A stretch of DNA of 64,000 nucleotides from Asterias rubens. Taxonomy: Eukaryota > Echinodermata > Asteroidea > Forcipulatida > Asteriidae. The notes below the pieces were generated by a model, which did not search any database, was not told where the DNA came from, and was given only the letters and a program-made list of their open reading frames with translations. Position numbers and translations under genes: made by a program. Within the stretch, counting starts at the first letter, position 1. Every line of letters begins with the position of its first letter. This document shows, piece after piece, positions 23,747 to 35,044 of this stretch. The stretch lies in assembly GCF_902459465.1 (NCBI RefSeq), contig NC_047070.1, positions 13,897,656 to 13,961,655 of the forward strand. Reading direction: 5' to 3'.

Positions 23747-26549
23747 CTGTTTGACCAAAACAACTTTAATTATATTAGCGGTTACAAATAAGTGGGTAAC
23801 AGTAGTGTGTAAGATAATATTTAAAGTCACCTGGAAGTGGTATTTTGTCAAAATAAAGCTTTTGTCATTCAAATATGTGTTTTGATGTGTGGAATATGAA
23901 TAAACCATTAACTAAGGTTTAAAAAAAATAGTTTCCATGTTATTTACACATTTGAAAAAAAGCCCGACCCGAGAGGCCGCTGTTCGTGACGTCAATCGAG
24001 GCACGATGAATCGCATTCAGTGCCAACACAACATAGTGACGCTTGGCGCAAGCTAAAAACAATACCTGATTTGTTTCACGTTAGGCAAATGCTCTTTTAG
24101 GTTCGTTACGTCTTTCAGGTACCTTCTTTGACTTCCCCACTAGCTGGAAAAATTATTGGGATGGCGTCATGTTTTAGAAAAGAACTTTTCTCTTCATGTC
24201 AAAATCTGAAGTGTATTCCGGATTCTCGAAGCACGACGGCTAGAAGTGTTTGCTGCACGGCGCTGTATAGGACGACGGACCAGACAACTTGGCAAACTGA
24301 CCAGCAGCAGCAATACACCTGGTCGACATTGCTGGAAAAATGCAAGAAAACAACTTTTTCAAAACGTACAAACTCACGACTAAGACTTGAATGTACTTGC
24401 ACGTTCGTGTGTTCGATGTTCGATCGAGGCAAAGTCTTCCTCGATTGACGTCACAAAAGGGGTAGGCGGAGTCACCCCCACACAGCTTTATTTGTTTGTT
24501 TAAACATATAAATCGTTAAAAACAATTACTCAAAAAATAATTTTATTGTTCATGACTATATACTCTAATGTTTGAAAAAAAAATCTATTTCCAGGTGCCT
24601 TTAACTTATTTGAACCATTTACCCAAACTCAAATACACAACCCCATGGTAGAGTTTGTTTATGTAATTGTATGCTTTTAGCATTTTACACAACTTTTACA
24701 TTGATCATCGGCGTTTTTTCATAGAAAGGAGGCCATTTTGGGCGCAATAAAGGGGATTAGCGTGTATAGTATCCTTAACATTTTCAATTTTAATCTTACA
24801 GTTTATGATATATTTTTAACTTGTGGATTTTACTCACCGGTACACCATGTGAGTTTGAATCACTACGCTCCATCCAGCATAAAGATTTATTCGTGATAAA
24901 ATTGGTTGGAACTTTACCATACTTTTGATAATAAGACATTAAAATTTATGTCAGCCCGAGCCAAAAAGTTACGAAAGCAGAGCTCAAGGTTTTCCGACTC
25001 TCAGATTATTGTTTTTGGTCAGGTCAGAGTGAGCGTTACGTACCCGTAACAGCCAGTATCAGCATCATGCCACCGGGTTCCAGTCGATTGTACAGATCTC
25101 TGAGTGTGCCCGGGAGATCTTGAAAGTAATACACGGAATGCACGGCGCTGATGAAGTGGAACTTCTCGCCGTCGTTTACGCCGTTCTCCAGGTAGGCCTT
25201 CAGCGTCTCTGTCCGCCAATCGTAACTGATGCTATGTAGCTGAGTTCCCTGGGTGTCGACACGATTCTGGTATTCTTTAATCATGTAAACAGATGGCTCT
25301 ACGATCGTGACTGTGACGGGATGCACGAACTCGTTCCTGTCTCGTATGACCTTTAAGATTTCATCTTCAACTTCACCTATGTACCATTGTTGAGGTTTTC
25401 AAAAACAATCAAAAACCATGTATAAGCAATTCGTATTGACGCTATTTTTTGTTGTACACACAATGTATACTTCTTTAAAGTATCCCAGAGCGTTTGAAGA
25501 TGGAGTCTCAAAGTATCGCTTTTGACCAGAATCAAACCAGAGTTGATATTTCCGAAATATTTTCACAATTTCAAAAGATAGTTAGTGTCTTAACGTTTTG
25601 AACAAGAATTATCATATAGATAGTTTAGTGGCCTGACGATTTTGTCTTTCTCTTTTTAGCCTTGGAGAAAGACTGGTAGGGTAAACACCTCAGGCTATGC
25701 TAACTTATTCTAAGGTGACGTAGTCTGTGTGTCACTAAAAGACAATAAAAACGGAGGAAAAACAAAAGACGAAACCTTTTTTAAAAAACAGTACAATATT
25801 GGATTTCTTGGGACGCTAGGTGGCAGCAGACGTACAAGGTTAATCCTTTGTTCTTGGTATTTTGTGCATGCTCAGAACTATGTAATTGTGTATGCTCAGA
25901 ACTATGTAAACAATGAACATGGACCTTTCCTCAAAGACCCATTACGCAAACGCCAACTGTTCAATGATGATGCATGCTGGTCTAGTTAGCGATCAAAATT
26001 GATCTCTAGCTAGACCAGCATGTAAACCTCGTTCCACGCCTTACGCGCGTGTACTGAGTATTTTGCGATAAGGTCGTGGATAAGGTCCATTTCCCCGGCA
26101 AATCTGCTTCCACCAAGCGGTTCCAAGGTCGCCATGGGTGTGTGGGCCGCAGATTTAAAAAAAAAAAAAAATACCGAGATCATGAATCTTCAATCTTCAA
26201 CCTCACACATAATGTCAACCATACAATACTAATCTATACTAACAGATTTGCAGTAAACAACAGATCTGTAATTCGTAGTAAAAATTACTATTTATGTCAA
26301 CTCGTTATTGAAACATACCGTCGCCAGGTCCGATGCTAAGTACCCGCGTGACGTCACCAGAGTTGACCTTGATTGAGGCCATGACCTGGCGTAGCTGGGT
26401 GTGTATAAAGTTGGTCGTAACTTGAAGTCTGTTACTGTTACGAGCGTACGCTTTGAAGGAACGGTGATACCGATCGAAATCTCCGATTAATTTGCCCGAT
26501 GCCATTGTTTTAACCACGGTCGGTGCAGTCAGTGTTGTCTAAACTAAAA
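23403..26549 (-). CDS. HNMT-like: Histamine N-methyltransferase-like, gene 1
   Basis: Three coding exons on the minus strand: 26319-26517 (exon opens at 26549 with a short 5' UTR), 25044-25376 and 23403-23746. They total 876 nt, 291 residues; human HNMT has 292. The class I SAM-dependent methyltransferase fold is supported by motif I RVLSIGPGDG, the post-I acidic segment TIVEPSVYMIKEY, and SAVHSVYYFQDLPGTL, which matches the family's YYVKDIPATL region. The C-terminus ITDCF ... LLLDFF ... GKILLKGDWEHFIIVR matches the family end. HNMT transfers a methyl group from SAM to the imidazole of histamine in the cytosol; substrate here is inferred. A conserved non-coding first exon probably lies near 29883. 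Compared with gene 2 it has one extra Phe (DFFYT). A 784-bp foldback sits in its last intron. Confidence 0.85.
23821..24604. mobile_element. Family 11 foldback element (TTAA)
   Basis: Begins TTAAAGTCACCTGGAAGTGG and ends ttccaggtgcctttaa. Inverted inner blocks are gtgacgtcaatcgag and gattgacgtcacaaaaggg. It lies in the last intron of HNMT-like gene 1 and is absent from the same intron of gene 2, so it inserted after the duplication. Another copy is at 45936-46492. Confidence 0.75.
25044..25376 (-). CDS. HNMT-like: HNMT-like gene 1, second coding exon
   Basis: 333 nt, acceptor GGTACATAG, donor GTACGT. Encodes GEVEDEILKV, VEPSVYMIKEYQNRV, FHFISAVHSVYYFQDLPGTL and GGMMLILAVTG, the central Rossmann strands of the methyltransferase. 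Confidence 0.88.
25809..26136. mobile_element. Foldback element with CTCF-like arm, intron of gene 1
   Basis: Left arm tgggacgctaggtggcagca, right arm with tgcttccaccaagcggttcc. The centre is a near-perfect hairpin (gcatgctggtctagttagcg against its complement). The orthologous element sits in the same intron of gene 2 (33772-34055), so it predates the gene duplication. Confidence 0.75.
25812..25826 (+). promoter_or_regulatory. CTCF-like motif
   Basis: ACGCTAGGTGGCAG agrees at 12 of 14 positions with the general bilaterian CTCF core CCASYAGRKGGCRS, including the full YAGRKGGCRS part. Binding is not shown. Confidence 0.3.
26319..26549 (-). CDS. HNMT-like: HNMT-like gene 1, first coding exon
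   Basis: Acceptor TTTTTTTGCAG before 26549, 32 nt of 5' UTR, ATG at 26517, donor GTATGT after 26319. Encodes the N-terminal helix (DFDRYHRSFKAYARNSNRLQ) and SAM motif I. Coding part is 199 nt. A second in-frame Met at 26505 (MASGKL) could also be used. Confidence 0.85.
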
Positions 26550-26898
26550 CTGCAAAAAAATGCATTGTGATTCAACAAGATAGTTTATTGACAAAATGCA
26601 ATTTTATAACCAAGATCATGTTATAGCTACCTGAATTACTCAGAAAGGTGTACTCTTAACTTGACATCGCTTTAACATGGGACAGAGAACTTTGAGAGTT
26701 TAACTATATGATACTGATTAATAATTTATGTTCTCCAATATTTTAATATCACACCCGGTAGTGTTTACTCTTGTTCTAAATCAACCAACATAGAGATTTC
26801 CCTACGTTTAAAATTCAACGTTGTGGAAGAAATGATTCTTGTTTTCATAGTCTACCTAACAGGTCGACCACAAAAACCCTGAAGAATATTCATTGTCC

Positions 26899-26948
26899 TT
26901 ACCCTGACCCTAACCCTGACCCAAACCCTGACTCAAACCCTTACCGAA
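26899..26948. repeat. Degenerate telomere-like hexamers
   Basis: Roughly eight units of ccctga / ccctaa / cccaaa. They resemble degraded (CCCTAA)n. The homologous place upstream of HNMT-like gene 2 (about 35770) has no such expansion. Confidence 0.55.
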
Positions 26949-27029
26949 ACCTTGCATCAAGAGGGGCTGAACCATAATCTGGTTTATAATAGATGTTAAA
27001 TTTGCATCGGGAATAAAGACACTGCTCTA

Positions 27030-27160
27030 GAATTGCAAGGGTCGTGGGTTCGAATCCCACCGAATGTGCCTGGGCTTTTTTTCACAGGGCTCGGGAAAGT
27101 ATACAGTGCTAACACACATCAGTGTATAACATGGGTATAAACCATGAACAGAATGTCGGC
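27030..27160 (+). mobile_element. SINE fragment
   Basis: B-box-like gtcgtgggttcgaatccc followed by cagtgctaacacacatcagtg. Too short and diverged to be a functional tRNA. Confidence 0.5.
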
Positions 27161-27370
27161 ATATAGAGCTTTCACAATATTATGAACGTGCACATAATAT
27201 ACAAAACTCAAATAATGTTTTGAGCATCTATACTCTGAATTACAAGGATTTAAATTTAAATCCACAGGATTAAATTTTAAATCTTTCAAGGATTGTGCTT
27301 AGGGACCAATCAGCGTGGATTTAAAATTAATCTTTCGAAAGATTAAAAAAATTAGTCTTTGGAGGATTAA

Positions 27371-27617
27371 TTGAGAAAGAAGTAATTTTCCACGAATTTT
27401 ATTCCAAGACCTCAAGTTTTGAACTTGAGGTCTCGAAATCAACCATCTAAACGCACACAACTTGTGACAATGGTGTTTTTTCTTTCGTTATTATCTCGCA
27501 AGTTCGATGACCGATTGAGCTCAAATTTTCACAGGTTTGTTATTTTATGCATATGTTGAAATTCATCAACTGTGAAACTAGTCTTTGACAATTACCAATA
27601 GTGTCCACTGCCTTTAA
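27371..27617 (-). mobile_element. Family 2 MITE, 5'-truncated
   Basis: Starts inside the element at gagaaagaagtaattttcc and ends correctly at gtccactgcctttaa. It sits in the presumed 5' intron of HNMT-like gene 1. Confidence 0.8.
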
Positions 27618-28154
27618 ACCTAGATGCTAGAAATCTTTTCGGATTTATTTCTAATCTTCCTTGGTATAAAAATATTAAACACGATTTCTTAACCAGCAGG
27701 GGAAAAAACCGAAAGTAAAAACAGTTTAAAATATTTTCCTTGAAAAACTTTATTTTCAAATAATATACAAGTTAAATAATACACATGACCTATGTTTTCC
27801 GTAAACATGAGAAGTTCTACTTTGTAGCTACATGTTTATCACCCGAGGGTTAAATCTGCAATTTTATTCAAATATTCTTAGAAGATGCGAGTGGTTGTCA
27901 ATCAGTTGTAAACGACCTCTGGCCACATTTGAGATAATTATGTTAAAACAAAACAATTTTTTTGGTTTCATAGACAGGGAAAAAATGGACAGTCTAGTTA
28001 CGATACTAGCTTTTTCTGATATACTTGCTTTCAAAAAGATTAGGCTCTAATGTTTCCACAATGACAGTGCACTAACAAAGATATTACAAAATTTACTTTT
28101 ATTCTAATTGTATTGGATGGGAATAATCAACGAAAAAACACAAGATATGCTTAC

Positions 28155-28269
28155 CAGCTTGATCTGAATATTATTAATGTTGGGATTTGCATCAGGTACA
28201 ATTGAAACCTCTTGACTTTGCCTGGACAAAGAACACTGTAAACAGCGACCACTAAGGAAGACAGATCAC
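28155..28269 (-). other. Possible non-coding or unknown exon
   Basis: 115 nt bounded by a good acceptor (CCATTTTCCAG) and donor (GTAAGC) on the minus strand, open in one frame. Nothing corresponding was seen in gene 2's 5' intron and I recognise no protein in it. Confidence 0.2.
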
Positions 28270-29297
28270 CTGGAAAATGGAAACATTCAGAACATAAAAA
28301 TAAAAACCTCACATTATTATATAGAGTTTTATTAGTAGCCTATTGAACTTCAAACAAAGCTTTAACTGGAGACAACTAGGTCCTACAAAATTGTTGTCAT
28401 GTTTTGGGGTTTTTTTTTTTTCTCGACTCGCAAAAAATCTGTGCTTTGTATGTATTTTCCAGGATTTAGGACTACATGTTCTTAAATTATTTATTCTGCA
28501 AAACAATTTCCACTATGCATGCTATGGGTTCACTCAAGATGTATTATTTAAAAAAAAAACATAATTCTCTACCCCCTCATGAAAGTCAAACTAATTTAAC
28601 ATTGCTAGCCTATCGAAATCGTTCTTTCTTCGTTTTTAAATATTTAGAGCACAGAGTCTAGTATAGGCCTAATATAAATTAATTACGTTTCTATTGTAAA
28701 ATATTGCCCTATCTACATATATTAATTATCTTGGTGGGCGACCAACAAAAGCAACACCAAACAGTAAAACACTGTTGTTCGTGAATTGCATACATGGTAC
28801 TCGGTAGAGTATGCAACGGGAGCTGAACTCTGGTCCGCCATCGTCGCTGGAAAAAAAATGAACAGGGTGAGGGGAACTGAGTGAAAATCGGTCTTAAATT
28901 CACTCTTTTCCTCGTCTCTTTCTATGTGGAGTATGGTCACGGTCGTGGACATTATGAAGTTTCTCCGTGGAATGGTTAATGTTTGGTTTATTTTAGTTAA
29001 CAACGATGTTCACTGACTTTATAACACAACGTACACGTATCAATCAATAACTTTTACAACTCCACACGACATCGTCGTGTAAACAATCATTGCAAACCTA
29101 TCCATATCCTATCCGACTACATAAAGATTGATTCACCTACCTCAGGAAATGTTGAAGTTTTGCCTCGTTACTGGAGTGCCTTCTATTCTGACAAGAAACT
29201 TGTGTGACAATGGATGCCTGCTGATCATTCGTTCATGTATAAAATGCAGTCAGCTCAGTAGCAGCAGCAGCAGCAGCAGCGCACACAGTCGGTTTAT
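28270..29297. other. Mostly unrecognised 5' intron of HNMT-like gene 1
   Basis: Includes a short minus-strand reading frame starting MADQSSAPVAYSTEYH at about 28841 behind TTTTTTTTCCAG. It could be a small exon but has no partner in a matching phase. A short CAG run is at 29262-29280. Confidence 0.25.
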
Positions 29298-29547
29298 TTA
29301 AAGGCAGTGGACACTATTGGTATTTACTCAAAATAATCATTAGCATAAAACCTTTCTCGGTGACGAGTAATGGGGAAAGGTTGATGGTATAAAACATTAT
29401 GAGAAACAACTCCCTCTTATTATCTCGCAAGTTCGATGACCGATTGAGCTCAAATTTACACAGGTTTGTTTTTTTATGCATATTTTGAGATACACCAACT
29501 GTGAAGGCTAATCTTTGACAATTACCAATAGTGTCCACTGTCTTTAA
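29298..29547 (-). mobile_element. Family 2 MITE, internally deleted
   Basis: Both TTAA ends are present, but about 110 bp around the central hairpin are missing, so ctccctc joins directly to ttattatctcgc. Confidence 0.8.
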
Positions 29548-29882
29548 ATGGCCGCCGACAAAGTTTTGAGTCGTACGTTCGTGCAACACGTCACGAAATC
29601 GCGTCACGCTGATTGGTCCACTGTCCATAAAGTTGGCGTCCTCTTTAAATCGTTCGGAGGATTGAAACAAAAAATAGGGTCTACAGATACTTGTTGATTT
29701 ATTAAATCGATTTGGATTAAAAAATAATCTTTAGGATTTATTTTGATTTTAATCCTATAAAAGATTTAAATTTTAAATCTATGTAATTTAGAGTGATACT
29801 AAATTGATCAAATTTCACATGTTGGTTGTCGATTAGGTGTATTGAGGAAGGGCGTGGATGTTGACAACTATAAGCTCTTACC

Positions 29883-30200
29883 TCGTTCTATCTTGGACAA
29901 GAATGATTAGAAGATGTAGGTGGAGACAGTACCATCAAGAAACCCACACGTCCGAGCTCTTACAGTTTTTCGCAATTGCTGCTTGTCTGGCATTTCAAGT
30001 AGCTTCTACACTCTCCATAAATTTGTAATACACTTGCTTGGCTATTATCAATCAAAACTCACAAAGAACTCTCTCAGGTGTAGCGACTAAACAACAGTGG
30101 CAGTGCATTCTCACGTAAACTCATTCAGTTCTAGTGTTAAGTCGGCGGAATCAATTCAAGTTTGGAATTTCGTAGGTTTATATCACATTTTGCCCTCTGA
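29883..30200 (-). promoter_or_regulatory. HNMT-like gene 1: 5' exon and promoter block
   Basis: This block is conserved with 36266-36600 and 38657-38990. Its minus-strand left border reads CGAG followed by GTAAGAGCTTA, a consensus donor kept in all three copies. I infer a non-coding first exon that splices to the acceptor at 26549. The transcription start is not visible. Confidence 0.5.
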
Positions 30201-30349
30201 TTTGTCACGTCCGCTGTAATTTGTCAATGCACCAAAGGGCGGAATGGTGTTGGTTTTGTGCAGAGCGACATTGCAGCAGACTTGGATCTATGTTTGTGTA
30301 TATACCAGGCTTAGTCTACGGTTCGAATCATTCACTCTGCGGATCATGG

Positions 30350-30717
30350 TTAAAGCCATTGGACACTTTCGGTAAACAGTATTGTCCAAGGCCCACACTT
30401 CGTGTACCACAACTTATACATAAAATAACAAACCTGTGAGAATTTAGGCTCAATTGGTCATCGGAGTCGGGAGAAAATAACGGGAAAACCCACTCTTGTT
30501 TCCGCGCGTTTCGCCGTGTAATGATGTGTTTAAAATAAATCCATAATTCTCGCTATCGAGAATTGATATTGTTTTAATGTTTTCTCAAAAAGTAAAGCAT
30601 TTCATAGAATAATATTTCAAGAGAGGTCTTTCATCATTACCTTATGTAAACCCTGTAAATTATTTGTAAATCTGTGAACTTTTTTTTTTCTGTATCGAAA
30701 GTGTATAATGGCTTTAA
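30350..30717 (+). mobile_element. Family 1 foldback MITE (copy 2)
   Basis: TTAAAGCCATTGGACACTTT at left, gaaagtgtataatggctttaa-type end at right, TTAA on both sides. Confidence 0.8.
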
Positions 30718-31337
30718 TACCTTATAATGTAATATTTTGAATAGACAAGTTCAAAGTCTGCCATTGATGCAGTATCATGTCAACAGTACAAAAACAACGA
30801 CAGCATCGAACGCAAACGGCCTCAGGACTTGGCACGAGTTCACTTTGTACACGGATACGAAACACGCTTTAATGATCTCATGATGACGTGAAATATAAAA
30901 CTACTTCATTGTGCACAATTTCAATACCCAGAGAGTCAATATCTGAATTTTTTTTTGAAAATTTGACCTTTAATTTTGGGAGATCAGTGCTAACAAGATT
31001 GCCTAACTAAATATTAATGTCATTTTAACTCAGCTAGTTGATTAAGAAATTAAACAGTATAACATTTAGTGATTAAGTTACGTACTAAGCTTAGATTCAA
31101 TATAGGACTTAAGTCTGTAATATCTTCTGTTTTTAAGATTACGAATTTGTGTTAAACCTATGGCGCTTAAGAAAGAAAAAAGGTTGGTAAAACGTTTTTA
31201 AAATCTCGACAAAATCAATACCTGTTCCGACAGTAGGTCGGAACAGCTAAATATAAAAAAATATGTATATTTATTTTTCTGGATTCTTCCCTTAATCCCT
31301 TTCCCGTCTTTTTTTGTATAAATGGATACGTATTGTT
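30718..31337. other. Intergenic between HNMT-like genes, nothing recognised
   Basis: AT-rich; no supported feature. Confidence 0.35.
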
Positions 31338-31500
31338 ATTACATGGTGTTACCGCAAACTTTTCTATATCTTACTTCCACCATGCAAACTTTCAAATCCT
31401 ACGGATACGTATTTGTTTGTATACTTTTTTTATGCCTCTGAAGAGGGTCCGATTTGGATCGAAAGCCAAGGTCATGTACCCAGGTCATCATTAAAATAAA
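31338..31500 (+). mobile_element. Repeat with second hammerhead-like core
   Basis: Has acatggtgttaccgcaaact, shared with the element at 20990-21305. Then comes CTGAAGA (31438-31444), one spacer base, stem II GGTCC / GGATC (31446-31450 with 31456-31460) and GAAA (31461-31464), flanked by CCT / AGG. The cleavage-site U is replaced (GAAAGCC), so this copy looks inactive or of another subtype. Confidence 0.4.
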
Positions 31501-31517
31501 AACAATTGTAGCCCGGG

Positions 31518-31858
31518 TTAGCGTACGATTATAAAATACTCCCAATCTCCTTTGAGCAATATCTTGCCATCTTTCTTGTCAGAGAAGCGGTCACTTTTCA
31601 AGAATTGCAAGACCTCTGCTTGGGTTTCGGGGGAGGCTGTTTTAGTAAAATTATCCCTGTGTGTGTAGAAGTCTAGGAGAAGACGTCCGTCTTCGCTCAT
31701 ATCTTCGGGAGGATCGAAGCAGTCAGTGATGTCTGTACGCTCTTCGATGACAGATTCATGTGCTATGGGGATGTTTTCCATTACACAGGAAGCCTTGACT
31801 TCATGAGAAGTTATACTTGGTCGATGATCTCTCTCTGTAAAAGGTGCACCGACTGCTC
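31518..31858 (-). CDS. HNMT-like: HNMT-like gene 2, last exon
   Basis: Acceptor TGTTCAAACAG, 341 nt, TAA stop at 31518. Encodes ERDHRPSITSHEVKASC, then RTDITDCFDPPEDMSEDGRL and the conserved C-terminus. Confidence 0.88.
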
Positions 31859-34508
31859 CTGTTTGAACAAATAGAATCTTTAATAACACACATAAAATAA
31901 ATAATAGTAAATAATAAGTGGGATAAACAGTGTGTAAAATACATGTGTTACACAATGTTAACAATTACCCGAACTCAAGTACCATGGTAGAGTTTGTTTA
32001 TGTAATGTTATGCTTTTACACAACTTTTATCAAGTTTTACAATGATCATTAAATACACTGGACACTATTGGTAATTGTCCAAGACCAGTCTTCTCACTCG
32101 GTGTATCTCAACATATGCATACAATAACAAACCTGTGACAATTTGTGCTCAATTGGTCGTCGAAATTGCGAGATAATAATGAAAGAAGGAAACACCCTTG
32201 TCACACGAAGTTGTTTGCTTTCAGATGCTTGATTTCGAGACCTCAATTTCTAAATCTAGGTCTCGAAATCAAATTCGTGGAAAGTTACTTGTTTCTCGAA
32301 AACTCGTCACTTCAGAGGGAGCCGTTTCTTACAGTGTTTTATACTATCAACCTTTCCCCATTACTCGTTACCAAGTATAAGGTTTTATGCTAATAATTAG
32401 TTTGAGAAATTAACAATAAAGTCCACCGCCTTTAACGTTTTACAGACTAATCGGGTAACTTGTAGAGTAATGATGCCATTTTTACTTGCTTACTCTCGAG
32501 TCGGAAATATACAATTTTGTGAAGTTTTGGTTACTAAATCTGTATAATTTTGTAAAGTGAAACTGAATAATTTAAGACATTGTTCAGTTTTTCAATAGTC
32601 AATTATGATTTTTTAATTCTGTGTTGGTTTCCGTTGCGACCACTCCCCCATTAATGACGAAAAATTCACTACACGAAACGCGCACTGATGGGGAAAGGGT
32701 AACAGCTGAGCAGAAGTAGGCCTATTGCGAGCATCATTTCAAAATTAAAGTTTACGGGCTATTTTTAACTTGTGGAGTTTATTTACCGGTGCACCATATT
32801 ATGAGTTTTACTCAATTTGGTTGGAAATTTTACCATATACTTTTGATAATTAGACACTTGAAAATTATGCCAGTCCTAGCTAAAAAGCCACACAAATATA
32901 GAACTCAAGGTTTTCCGACACTCAGATTATTGTTTCGGATGTCACAGTGAGCATTACGTACCCGTAACAGCCAGTATCAGCATCATGCCACCGGGTTCCA
33001 GTCGACTGTACAGATCTCTGAGTGTGCCCGGGAGATCTTGAAAGTAATACACGGAATGCACGGCGCTGATGAAGTGGAACTTCTCGCCGTCGTTTACGCC
33101 GTTCTCCAGGTAGGCCTTCAGCGTCTCTGTCCGCCAATCGTAACGGATGCTATGTAGCTGAGTTCCCTGGGTGTCGACACGATTCTGGTATTCTTTAATC
33201 ATGTAAACAGATGGCTCTACGATCGTGGCTGTGACGGGATGCACGGACTCGTTCCTGTCTCGTACGACCTTCAAAATGTCATCTTCAACTTCACCTGTAA
33301 AAAGTTTCATATTTAGATTTTCAAAAACAATCGAGCAATGTTTACACCATGTCAGCAATTTGTGTTGACGTTATTTTGTTGTACATTAAACGTACTTCTT
33401 TGAAGTATTCGTCATAATATCGCATTCAGAATCAAACTGAAGGTGATACTTTTGGGAATATTTTCTCAGTTTCGAAAATAATGTTAGTTGCCTGCATTTC
33501 AACCTCAAGTCTTTCTCAAAGATAGTTTGTAGCCTCACTTTAAGACACTTAGTCTTACTCTTTTTAGCCATCGAGAAAGACTGGTTGGGTAAACTTGTCA
33601 GTCCATGCTTACAGTTTTTTTAAGGTGACGTAACCCGGAGCGAAAGTAACACTCAAAAACAGCCCACCCACCCCCCCCCCCCAAAAAAAAAAAGGGGGGG
33701 AACACAAAAGTTGTGGTCGACTGCTGTCCGAAAACCTAAAAAATAAATGAACCGAAACAATTAGATAATTTTGGGACGCTAGGTGGCAGTTGGCAGCAGA
33801 CTTACCCTGTAATCTTGGTATTTTGCGCATGTTCAGAACTACGTAACACTGAACATTGACTTTTTCTCTAATATCTATTACACAAGCGCTGACTGTTGAA
33901 TGATGAGCTGCATGCTGGTCTAGCTGGCGATCAATTGATCGCTTGCTAGACCAGCATGCAGCTCGTCCCACGCCTAACCGCCAGACCGAGAATTTGTGAC
34001 ATTATTTCCCGGTCAAGTCTGCTGCCACCAAGCGGTCCCAAGGTCGTCATGGGTGCAAACATTAAAACGAAAAAGAGTAATGAATCGTGAGAATTCAATT
34101 TCACAAATGTCTACCAATCAACACTTAAAAACATTAAGCCAATCGCAAACTTAACCTCAACCCTCTAATCTATACTTTAGCTAACAGATTTGCTCTCAAA
34201 AATAGATCTGTAATCCGTAGTTACTGATAAATTAAACAAAATAAGTAAGTAACCCGTTATTCCATGTTGCAACGTACCGTCGCCAGGTCCGATGCTAAGT
34301 ACCCGCGTGACGTCACCAGAGTTGACCTTGATGGAGTTGATGACCTGGCGTAGCTGGGTGTGTATAAAGTTCGTCATAACTTGGAGTCTATTACTATTAC
34401 GAGCGAACGCTTTGAAGGAACGGTGATACCGATCAAAGTCCCCGACCAATTTGTCCGATGCCATTGTTTTAACCACGGTCGGTGCAGTCAGTGTTGTCTT
34501 AACTTAAA
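31518..34508 (-). CDS. HNMT-like: Histamine N-methyltransferase-like, gene 2
   Basis: Three coding exons on the minus strand: 34278-34476 (exon opens at 34508), 32962-33294 and 31518-31858. They total 873 nt, 290 residues. Structure, phases and splice sites are as in gene 1. Motif I is RVLSIGPGDG, post-I VEPSVYMIKEYQ, and the C-terminus GKILLKGDWEYFIIVR. Coding similarity to gene 1 is very high in exon 2 and lower at the start of exon 3. Introns also align, including an ancient foldback in the first coding intron. The probable non-coding first exon ends at 36266. Predicted role: cytosolic SAM-dependent N-methylation of histamine or a related small amine; substrate untested. Confidence 0.87.
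32049..32435 (+). mobile_element. Family 2 MITE in last intron of gene 2
   Basis: TTAAATACACTGGACACTAT at left, ccaccgcctttaa at right; antisense to the gene. Absent from the matching intron of gene 1. Confidence 0.8.
32962..33294 (-). CDS. HNMT-like: HNMT-like gene 2, second coding exon
   Basis: 333 nt, acceptor CTTTTTACAG, donor GTACGT. Nearly identical to the gene 1 exon; differences are mostly conservative (EDDILKVV, VHPVTATIVEPS). Confidence 0.9.
33661..33702. repeat. Homopolymer cluster C-A-G
   Basis: Consecutive runs of C, A and G at the left edge of the CTCF-like foldback. The exact length may be unreliable in the assembly. Confidence 0.6.
33772..34055. mobile_element. Foldback element with CTCF-like arm, intron of gene 2
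   Basis: Left arm ttgggacgctaggtggcag (33775-33789 is the CTCF-like motif), right arm gtctgctgccaccaagcggt. The centre gcatgctggtctagctggcg forms a long hairpin. Same intron position as in gene 1. Confidence 0.75.
34278..34508 (-). CDS. HNMT-like: HNMT-like gene 2, first coding exon
   Basis: Acceptor TTTTTTTGCAG, 32 nt of 5' UTR, ATG at 34476, donor GTACGT-like after 34278. Encodes GDFDRYHRSFKAFARNSNRL and SAM motif I. Confidence 0.85.
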
Positions 34509-34592
34509 CTGCAAAAAAATGCATTGTGATTTACTAGATTATGTTATGGACAAAATCGGTTTAACTAAGATCATGATGGCTACCTGAGTTAC

Positions 34593-34979
34593 TTAAAGGC
34601 AGTGGACACTATTGGTAATTGTCAAAGACTAGCCTTCACAGTTGGTGTATCTCAACATATGCATACAATAACAAACCTGTAAAAATTTGAGCTCAATCGG
34701 TCATCAAAGTTGCGAGATAATAATTAAAAAAGAAAACACCCTTGTCACACGAAGTTGTGTGCGTTTAGATGGTTGATTTCGAGACCTCAAGTTCTTAATC
34801 TGAGGTCTCGAAATCAAATTCGTGGAAAACTACTTCTTTCTCCAAAACTATGGCACTTCAGAGGGAGCGGTTTCTCACATTGTTTTATACCACCAACCTC
34901 TCCCTATTACTTGTCACCAAGAAAGGTTTTATGCAAATAATTATTTTGAGTAATTACCAATAGTGTCCACTGCCTTTAA
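34593..34979 (+). mobile_element. Family 2 MITE
   Basis: Complete copy in the 5' intron of HNMT-like gene 2, with TTAA ends and central hairpin. Confidence 0.85.
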
Positions 34980-35044
34980 AAAGGCTGACTCTAATTTAAC
35001 ATCGCTTGAATCTGGGCAGAGAACTGTAAGAGCTAAACTAATGC

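Noticed and set aside
27040-27075. Functional tRNA gene
   Set aside because: Only a B-box-like half is present; no A box and no cloverleaf.
28155-28852. Two-exon small gene starting MADQSS
   Set aside because: The phases of the two candidate exons do not match, and no family is recognised; only a weak note was kept.
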